A DNA stretch of 64,000 bases from Selaginella moellendorffii. Taxonomy: Eukaryota > Streptophyta > Lycopodiopsida > Selaginellales > Selaginellaceae. The first letter of the stretch is position 1; each line of letters opens with the position of its first letter. Made by a program: the position numbers and the translations under genes. Below, piece after piece: positions 1-8,827 of this stretch. Where the stretch lies: contig NW_003314291.1 of NCBI RefSeq assembly GCF_000143415.4, positions 1,720,935 through 1,784,934 on the forward strand, in the 5' to 3' direction. Under the pieces are notes generated by a model. That model was not told the DNA's origin, did not search any database, and saw only the letters and a list, made by a program, of their open reading frames with translations.

Positions 1-268
1 CATGGAACCACCGATAGGCTAGCATTAATCCTGCCAACTCAAGTGTAACCTCGAGTTGCTAATGTGCCTCACTCACGAGCCCAAGCTCAAACTCACAAAA
101 TATGGTACAACAAGGTAACGATATCCATACCCAAGGAACCAATTGCGAAGCCTTTGCACCCAAACGTGTACCCACTCGGATCATCGTATTCATCTCTGCG
201 TATGCAACGAGACTAGTTGCCCAATCTCATTGGATAGTACTCGCCGAGACTCATTCTCTGATACCAAA
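1..268 (-). mobile_element. LTR retroelement internal fragment (minus orientation)
   Basis: This is the reverse complement, with one deletion of roughly 50 bp, of the sequence that follows the plus-oriented LTR at 1828-2147. Its right edge carries the complement of a tRNA-iMet-type primer binding site at 256-266, directly left of an LTR edge at 269. It is therefore the 5' internal end of a minus-strand element that runs off the left side of the window. No coding potential is visible. Confidence 0.7.
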
Positions 269-692
269 TGTAGCGCACGTGGGTTTTACCCTTTATCCTA
301 TGGTGATTTACCATAGGATAACACCACAAAGCGGAACCTAAACCCTCTTTGTGCCACATGACAGATGCCACGTGTCACATGCCACGTGTCCATAGGAACC
401 CGAGGTTCAGGGCCTTGGGCCACTGAACAAAGGAACGGTGCCAAAACCCCCAAGCATGGAGCCAAGGAGTGATGGAACCGAACCATGGAGCAACTCCCGA
501 GCATGCAACCCAAGGAGCGAAGGGACAGGAGCCCGGAGCGACTTGGAACAGTCCTAAAGTAACCAGCATCCCAATGCTAGGACCAGCACGCAAAACGGAG
601 CCAAACGGAGTCTAGCGCTATTTCAGCATACCGGTGGCCTAACGCAAGGACATGGGTACTCCACCAACTAGCATAGAATGGAGCTTGGGCTT
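269..692 (-). mobile_element. Truncated LTR, minus orientation
   Basis: It starts with TG at 269 and matches the first ~415 bases of the full minus-oriented LTR at 4477-5609. The match stops at about 690, exactly where a plus-oriented LTR begins. The primer-site complement lies immediately to the left, so this is the 3' part of the 5' LTR of a minus-strand element. The rest of this LTR was lost or displaced when the neighbouring copy arrived. Confidence 0.7.
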
Positions 693-1827
693 TGTCGCGA
701 ATGTGACTTCGGGTATCGAAAGTTACCTGTCGACCAGTCCTTACGGACACTCTTACCTTACTGCCATGATGGCAGGAGGTCGGTATTGCTGGACCCTTTA
801 TCAGCCCCTCTTGTTCAAGTGTTAGTAAACTGGACTTTGCATCTGTACTTGGCCGGATGAGCATAAGGACGGAATTCCTAAGTGTCTATTCAGCCAAGCA
901 TACTTGGCCTGGCTTTTTAGTTCTCTTTTGCTCTGTCTTGCATTGGCTTGACAAGAACCCTCGCATATTGAGATTGGTCCCTCAATATCGCTACATGATA
1001 GCTTACCGTGTCTGCCAAACACCCTCGCTATCATGCCTTTAGTGTTGGTCTCATTTCGGTCCCAAATGCTATTTATGGAAAATGTCCAGATTTGCTCATT
1101 TGGCATATCTACGGAATGTAGAGATCGTCCTGAACATAATGGTGTTCGTCCCGTGTCCAAATTCACAATCTAGGGACATTCTATATTTAGTAAGTTTCGA
1201 GCTTGTCCCAAAGACTAACTCCTGATACTAAGGGAGGCTTGGGGTGAAAGCCCAAAGCGTGTGTTCCTCAAGGGGGGGGGCTGTGGGGGGTTCCAAATGT
1301 ATAGTAGGGATAGTGGGTAGGTTGGGCATGGCCGACCAACCTGAGGCATAGTCTAGCTCCCGCTTGCGTGCCTGTCCTTGTTCTGCGTCCGGCTTGGGTC
1401 TAAGCCCAAGTTCCATTCCATGTTATCTGGTGGAGTACCCATGTCCTCGCGTTAGGCCACCAGTATGCTGAAATAGTGCCAGACTCCGTTTTCCGTGCTG
1501 GTCCTAGCATTGGGATGCTAGTTACTCTAGGACTATTCCAAGTCGCACCGGGCTCCTGTCCCTTTGCTCCTTGGGCTATATGCTCAGGAGTTGCTCCGTG
1601 GTTCGGTTCCACCACTCTTTGGCTCCACGCTTGGGAGTTTGGCACCGTTCCTTCGTTCAGTGGCCCAAGGCCCTGAACCTCGGGTTCCTATGGACACGTA
1701 GCATAGACACATGGCATGTGACACATGGCATCTATCACATGGCACAAAGAGGGTTTAGGTTCCGCTTCGTAGTGTTATCCTATGGTAAATCACTATAGGA
1801 TAAAGGGTCAAAACCACATGCACTACA
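693..1827 (+). mobile_element. Full-length LTR, plus orientation
   Basis: About 1135 bp bounded by TG at 693 and CA at 1827, and the reverse complement of 4477-5609 over its whole length. It holds a poly-G tract near 1271-1290. A primer binding site follows at 1830, two bases after the LTR end, as in plant LTR retrotransposons. The short open frames inside it are mirrored in the other copies and are LTR sequence, not genes. Confidence 0.8.
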
Positions 1828-1829
1828 TT

Positions 1830-1840
1830 TGGTATCAGAG
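1830..1840 (+). other. Primer binding site (tRNA-iMet type)
   Basis: The bases TGGTATCAGAG match the complement of the 3' end of plant initiator methionine tRNA, the usual primer of Ty1/copia-type and many other plant LTR elements. The position directly after the LTR fixes the element boundary and its orientation. A mirrored copy is present at 256-266. Confidence 0.8.
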
Positions 1841-4476
1841 GATGAGTCTCAGCGAGTACTATTCAATAAGATTGGGCAACTAGTCTCGTTGCATACGCAA
1901 AGATGAAAACGATGATCCGAGTGGGTACACGTTTGGGTGCAAAGACTTCACGTTCGTTCCTTGGGAATGGATTTGGTTACCTTGTTGTACCTTATGATGT
2001 GAGCTTGCGCTTGGGCTCATAGAATGGATTGGAGATGTTTTGTTTGCACAAGTTTGAGCTTGGGCTCGTGAGTGAGGCACATTAGCAACTCAAAGTTACA
2101 CTTTGAGTTGGCAGGATTAATGTTAGCCTATCGGTGGTTCGATGAGTTGTTCCAATGGTCCCATGAGTTGTTCTATGTACCATGGGTGAAAGTAAATTTT
2201 CCTTGGGTTTGCTATGAGTGGCAAATAGGCTGGTCCGTAGCTGTTTAGCATGGCACTAGTGGATCCTTCCTAGGCATGATTACAAGTGGATCAAACAAGA
2301 CTGTAGCGATGAGTCTCTTGATTCAACTAATCATTGCCGTGCTCTCTCGTAAATTTTTCTTGGATTGGACTGAAGGCAGTGCGAAAGTAAGCTTGAGGTT
2401 AAGTCAAAGATGAGACCGAAAAGAGAGTCGTCAGGGACGAAGGATCAAATACGTAAATCATTTTCTCTTCTAGAAAAGATGATTCGCAACGAAGTGTGAG
2501 TCATTGCTTGTGTTCACATTATGCAATCAAGAGTCCCTACCTTGATGCATGTTGGAAATGATAGTCTTACAAATGGCAAGTTGTGGGATGGATAACGGTG
2601 AAGCGTTATACCATTTTGTCTAGGCTTGCTATTGGAAGACTTGGGTTGCAATGCTCAATTATTTTCCGGGGAATCTTGCTATTACTCCTTGAGTAGTTTG
2701 GTGTTGAATTAGTTTTGAGTTTGGTCGGAAAGAGAGTGGCATGAGCTTATCCGTGTTGTGAACAAAAGTTAGTGGTGTTAGGTGTTATAAATCTCTATCG
2801 ATGGAGTGTGGCATTTATATTGCATTTTGTCGAATCAAGTTGACACTTGATACTCACATAAACCTTTGAAGTAATGACATTGGCATTGCTCATATTGTTG
2901 CTTGATTGATGATCAAGTCATTGTGATACTTATATCATATCCATGTGATAATGAGCAATGTGTTTACGAAGTTGCTTGGTTAACAATGATCAACCCCAAA
3001 GTGGTTGATGGAGAAGCTAGTCTACTTGCACGAAGTAGCATTGTAGTAGCTTTGACTGGATTCTCAATGATGGTCCATTATGCTAAACTTAAGTTGGTAC
3101 CTTGTTTCCTTGAGGGTTTGCCCATAAGGTGTTGGAAAAGGGTTGTAGCATTCACTTGCTATAGCTTGTTGGTTTATCTGTTAGCACTTGGAGTAGATTG
3201 TTGGATGAGAAAGGTGTGTAGTTAAAGCATTGACATCGCTAGCACTTGTGTTAGTGGAAGTGGCATTGTTGTTCGAGTGATGAGGAATTTTCCTTAGAGC
3301 TTGATTTTCCATGTCATTTTTTTTGTTAGTGTTTTGGTAGTGAGTTACGTCTTGCTATAAATGGATTCATGGTGGATCGTTTTGTGATCACTTGTTGAGC
3401 ATAATTTCGTTATGTTTAGCTTTTGGATTGATGCAGATATGCTCTTCATTAGCTTTGGCATTATGAAGTTTAGATTAAGGAAGTGTACCATGATTTCTTC
3501 TTTAGCATTGAACTTAGTTTATGCAAGACTTGTGATTATGTTAGGCAAGACTTGGCTATAAACTTCTTCGAGCTTTTGGTTCCTTGAGTTTTCGTACTTG
3601 TGGTCTATTTGTTAGAAGTTGTTGGGGAAGGCATTTTGGCTCATTAGCTTCGATATTGAAGTTGGCTTTTGCATTTGGCAATCATTGGTGATGATTGACT
3701 ATCATTTAAGATAGTTGATTATCCTTATCAAAGGTTTTGCTTGATTATTGTTGATATAAGATGATTTGCCGTTCTTCGGGATGGTGGATTATTTCTTAGA
3801 CGATGATTATGCGTATCTTTATTGATGGGATGATTGATGATCTTTTATGATAGGTAGTTGATCTCTTTGATGGTTTTTGGCTTTTCGCAATACCACATGT
3901 TCTTTGTGGTTTGCTTTGGATTGGTCTCTTGGGTTTGAGACATCAATAGGATGTTGCTGACATTTGCTTGAGAAACTCTAGTTCCTTTGTATTGTTGACC
4001 GGGATCTATTCATATTAGCTAGTGCGATGGTTAGCATGAATGCTATGTTTGTTGATCTTGCGATATTCATTCTGTTCTGTTGACCATTGCTCGAGTTAGT
4101 TCTGATAGGTTGGGATGTTATTTCCTATGGGTGATACATTCGCGAGCATTGTGCTTGTTAGTCAATGATACTTTGTGTTCTTTGAGTTATCTTTCGTAAG
4201 TTGTTTGGCATTCTATCTGCGATGTTTGATAGTTAAGTTTTATCATTGAGTTTCTTTGATGATATCCTTGCTATTGAATTTTGTTGGATGGTGATTCCTA
4301 TGTTTACCAATTATGATAATCTTGGTGGTTCCTATACTCTACAATATTAGTTTATCGGATGATAACTTACTTGGAATACTTTTGTGTTCTAATCTAAAAT
4401 TTACTCACTGATAATTAAGTCTCTAAGATATCATTGTTTATGACTTTGATATTGTCCATCTATTGATCTTTGAGTT
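1841..4476 (+). mobile_element. Non-coding retroelement internal region
   Basis: About 2.6 kb between a plus-oriented LTR and a minus-oriented LTR. The sequence is rich in T and G, with many short TTG and GATG words. No open frame is longer than about 107 codons, and no gag, protease, integrase or reverse transcriptase motif is recognisable. It resembles the non-coding core of a large non-autonomous LTR derivative (LARD-like), or a badly decayed element. The class is inferred. Confidence 0.5.
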
Positions 4477-5609
4477 TGTAGCGCACGTGGTTTTGACCCT
4501 TTATCCTATGGTGATTTACCATAGGATAACACCACGAAGCGGAACCTAAACCCTCTTTGTGCCACGTGACAGATGCCACGTGTCACATGCCACGTGTCTA
4601 TAGGAACCCGAGGTTCAGGGCCTTGGGCCATTGAACGAAGGAACGGTGCCAAACTCCCAAGCGTGGAGCCAAAGAGTGGTGGAACCGAACCACGGAGCAA
4701 CTCCTGAGCATATAGCCCAAGGAGCAAAGGGACAGGAGCCCGGTGCGACTTGGAACAGTCCTAGAGTAACTAGCATCCCAATGCTAGGACCAGCACGCAA
4801 AACGGAGCCAAATGGAGTCTGGCGCTATTTCAGCATACCGGTGGCCTAACGCGAGGACATGGGTACTCCACCAGCTAGCATGGAATGGAACTTGGGCTTA
4901 GACCCAAGCCGGACGCAGAACAAGGACAGGCACGCAAGTGGGAGCTAGACTATGCCTCAAGTTGGTCGGCCATGCCCGACCTACCCACTATCCCTACTAT
5001 ACATTTGGAACCCCCCACAGCCCCCCCCCCTTGAGGAACACACGCTTTGGGCTTTCACCCCAAGCCTCCCTTAGTATCAAGAGTTAGTCTCTGGGACAAG
5101 CTCAAAACTTACTAAATATGGAATGTCCCTAGATTGCGAATTTGGACACGGGACGAACACCATTATGTTCAGGACGATCTCTACATTCCGTAGATATGCC
5201 AAATGAGCAAATCTGGACACTTTCCATAAACAGCATTTGGGACCGAAATGAGACTAACACAAAGGGCATGATAGCGAGGGTGTTTGGCAGACACGGTAAG
5301 CTATCATGTAGCGATATTGAGGGACCAATCTCAATATGCGAGGGTTCTTGTCAAGCCAGTGCAAAACAGAGCAAAAGAGAACTAACAAGCCGGGCCAAGT
5401 ATGCTCAGCTAAATAGACACTTAGGAATTCCTTCCTTATGCTCATCCGGCCAAATACAGATGCAAAGTCCAGTTTACTAACACTTGAACAAGAAGGACTG
5501 ATAAAGGGTCCAGCAATACCGACCTCCTGCCATCGTGGTAGTAAGGTAAGAGTGTCCGTAAGGACTAGCCGATAGGTAACTTTCGATACCTGAAGTCACA
5601 TTCGCGACA
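4477..5609 (-). mobile_element. Full-length LTR, minus orientation
   Basis: It starts with TG at 4477 and ends with CA at 5609, about 1133 bp, and is an inverted copy of 693-1827. No primer site lies on its left side, so it is not an intact 5' LTR of a minus element. The five bases on the two sides (gagtt, atctc) do not match, so no target-site duplication marks it as a simple solo LTR. Confidence 0.75.
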
Positions 5610-5838
5610 ATCTCGGACTCCATCTGGGTCCATCTCGGGTCCATCTTGGACTCCATCTCAGGTCCATCTTGAACTCCATCTCGGACTCTATCTCAGGTCC
5701 ATCTCAGACTCCATCTTGGGTCCATCTTGGACTCCATCTCAAACTCCATTTCGGGTCCATCTCGAACTCCATCTCGGGTCCATCTCAGACTCCATCTCGG
5801 GTCCATCTCAGACTCCTTCTCGGACTCCATCTCAGACA
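5610..5838 (+). repeat. Degenerate 11-12 bp tandem repeat
   Basis: Alternating units of the type gggtccatctc and ggactccatctc run about twenty times directly from the LTR end. Divergence between units is scattered. Open frames across it are repeat artefacts, since all three forward frames stay open. A related degenerate pattern reappears at 6850-6995. Confidence 0.8.
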
Positions 5839-8560
5839 CTTCCACGTGTCATGTTTTGTTCCTTTTGTGTCCCCTTTTCCAGAGACTCACTTATGGCTCA
5901 TTTTGTGCTTGTTCCTCAAGCACTTTATTAGGAGTTCCACTCCCACTCTCGACTTTTCAAGTCAGAGCTTTTAGTCCAAACGTGTTATGCTCATTTGGCT
6001 TTTGCTTCGCCCACTACCACATGGCACCCTTTCGGCTCCACTTTGGGGCCTAGGGATTTTATGTCTCACACTCCATCTCCGAAGGAAATTCCATCTACTT
6101 TAGCCATCTTCCAACAATCCACTTTATTTTTCACTAAAACTAAGGAAAAACTTTGGTACCAAATTATAAATTATAAATTTTCCTTTGCCAATTTGCTAAT
6201 TTACCTTGTCTATCTTACCACCTTTGCCTTGGCATTAACTAAGTTCCCTTGCTAAGGATCTCATCTATCATACCAACTCTGACTTGGTTTTACTTAGGTT
6301 AACTATTTATTATATAAGCAAAAGGGTGTTAGTCAACTCTTCATTCCCCTTTCTATGTTAGATTGGACTTAAAGTTTGATTACACTTCCCGCAAACACAA
6401 ATAGCCAAGCACACCAAATCTCCAAGTTCCTCATGGTACACAAGGCTTATTTATAGGATATTCTAAATCCTAAGCCTTAAATGCATCTTTTATTTAGAAA
6501 TGATGGGAGAGGTAAACACTAAGTATAATGGTCTGGTATAGGTACCCTTATTCCTCCAAAGGGAATGCTCAAGCCCCTAGGAAGGAGTAAAGACTAATGA
6601 GTTGTATAATACTCAAATAGGGCATCACTCTATATGAGCTGAAAGCACTACAATTGATTTCCCTTCTGGGAGTAGGAGTTACTCTTGTGTAGTTCTTTGG
6701 GGGCTTCTTTGGCATCCCTCGAGTCCATGCTTACTCCCACCCAAAGCTACTAACCCCTTAGTTTTAACCTCAACTTGGTTTGAAAATACTACTGGATAAC
6801 CCACCCCCAGGGGGGATGATCACTTTGGGCTTTCACCTCATGACTTGTATTAGTATTCAAACTTAATCTCAAACTCGATTTTAGACTTGATATTAAACTT
6901 GGTCTCAAACTCAATCTCTCGGATTTTAGACTCAGTCTCGAACTTGGCTTTAGAGTTGGTCTTAGACTTGATCTTGGACTCAATCTCATCTAATAAACTT
7001 TTTATCATTCCAGTTATATGACACCTACTTACATAGTCCCACTTTAGACACCTAAAAGTACTATTAATGTACTTGCCTTTAACATTAAAGTTATATCCAT
7101 TCTTAATATCTCATTAGTAATCCGAGATTATTTATAACTAAGCCATCCATCTATGAGTGGTCATGGGATGACCACAAGATATAAAAGACACCATTCCTCA
7201 ATATTTTTTCTTTAATCCCTATAAAGTCCTTTTCCGTCTATAACAGTGCTTGCCAACACCACCACCAATCCAAAGCCTAAAATTCCATCCACTAAGTCAA
7301 TCAATGTCTAGGACATCCTCACCATGTGACCATACCTTTGGTGAGTTGTTTCAGAACGAATCTAGAGTGACAAAATTGCTGTTGACAAAAGTGCCACTGT
7401 CACCCAGATTTGCAGCACACAAAAGAAAAGCTTAAGCTCACTGCTCCAGACTGCTCTATCTAGCTGATGTTTTGCCTTCTACTGCAGTTCTCTTTCTTTT
7501 CCCTTTTATTCTCCAGTGCTTGTTGCACAACAGCTGTTGTGTTCATGATCGCTGTTGCTCTTGCTGCTGGTTTATTAATCTTTTGTTTATCAAAGATTAA
7601 AACTTGTTTTCTATCTTTTCTTATTTCCAGGGTGAAGATGTGGTCCATGATTTCTAACTCAACCCAATGAATGAAAGTTTTCTCCAAAGGATACAAAGCA
7701 GCCAAAACTCATTGATCGATTGAATCATTTGGCTTTTCAGCTTGGCTTTCATCAAGAAAAAGGGACACAGAAGATCGAGTGTCAAGAAAATCAAAGAAAA
7801 CACAGGTGAGTATCACCCGATTGATTTAACGTGATCTTGACCACAGGAAATACGTACAAAACAAGAGGAGCTTGGTTTCTTGTTTAAGAAACAATATAAA
7901 CAAACTTTTCCCTATCGATTGAGGTAAGCAAAAAAAGAAAAATTATGAAAGATCTCGAAGAAGACCATTTGGCAGATTTTTTATAATGCCACAGAGATGA
8001 TGGGAATTATTTTCTATGGTTCGAGATCACTTTGGACAAAATGGCACTCGTTCCCGCTTGGGCATTTCACGACTGACTCAAAAAATGCACGTCTCTTCCT
8101 TTTGTTCTTCGATAGAGAAAAAGGTTTGTCTTAATCACAAAGAGTTTATTTGCCAGGAATTCGTCCAGGAATGTTTTTGTTCTCCAGCAAAGGGCTCGAA
8201 GTTGGTTTTATCTATGCAAGGAATTTATCTTCCGAAAAAAGGTGGTGGAAAAACTTCCACTCGTTTAGCTATGAGGAAGGAAAACAAGCTGGGCAGGGAG
8301 TAGTGCTTGTGTGTTTTTTATTTGTTAAAGGAACTTGCAGCACTTATTCATGATAAAATCTTTCTTTTTGCCATTATCCAGGTAATGCTGGATGATCACT
8401 CTTGTCGGTTCGGTAATGAGAATGTGATTGAGTGCTAGCACCACTGATCACAATCCTCTCTCGACGATAACTCTCTCTTTGTTTCCTGCTTTATTTCTTG
8501 TTCTGTGTTAAAACTGAGAGCTCTGCTATTGCTCAAGCTCACAGAGAAAGAAGTCGGAAA
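5839..8560. other. Gene-free repeat-derived region
   Basis: AT-rich sequence with only short open frames. 6790-6995 resembles retroelement sequence: a stretch like the LTR phrase near 1235-1255 and a degenerate tandem repeat of cttgg/ctcgg words. A 67-codon hydrophobic frame at 7467-7670 has no supporting features. Splice-like words occur near 7805 and 8380, so part of this could be a spliced leader of the downstream PPR gene, but nothing decides it. Confidence 0.5.
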
Positions 8561-8561
8561 C

Positions 8562-8760
8562 GTCGTAGAAGACGATGGAATGAAGATCAAGCACAGTGGG
8601 GAGAGAGTGTCGCGGGCGGCATGGATTAGTCTGCTGGGTGGCTGCAGAGATCACGGGGACCTTGTTCGGGGCTCAAGAGCTGTGCACCACGTTTTCGTGC
8701 TTGATCCTCACAGCACTGTTCCTTATCTGGTGGTGGTGCCGGGCTTGAAGTTTCTTCAAG
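8562..8760 (+). pseudogene. PPR C-terminal (E-motif) remnant
   Basis: The frame running from 8505 reads a typical end of a plant PLS-type PPR protein: a W-x-S-L-L-G-G-C-R-D-H-G segment followed by an LDP.....PYLVV segment. This is the E1 motif that follows the last PPR repeat. No PPR repeats precede it and the frame drifts into unrelated sequence. It lies just upstream of the intact PPR gene and in a different frame, so it is probably the tail of a lost tandem copy. Confidence 0.6.
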
Positions 8761-8827
8761 ATGACCGGGATGAACCCGTGTGTGCCTTGCAGGGGTATTT
8801 GTAAAGGGTGGAAAGCTTGCCGTTTCA

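Noticed and set aside
269..1800. Open frames of 60-114 codons inside the LTR copies, with similar protein pieces in different places
   Set aside because: They recur because the LTR sequence recurs, in both orientations, and have no retroelement or other protein features.
5669..6053. Overlapping plus-strand frames of about 70-108 codons with Ser/Pro-rich repeats
   Set aside because: All three frames are open across the tandem repeat; the peptides are a by-product of the repeat.
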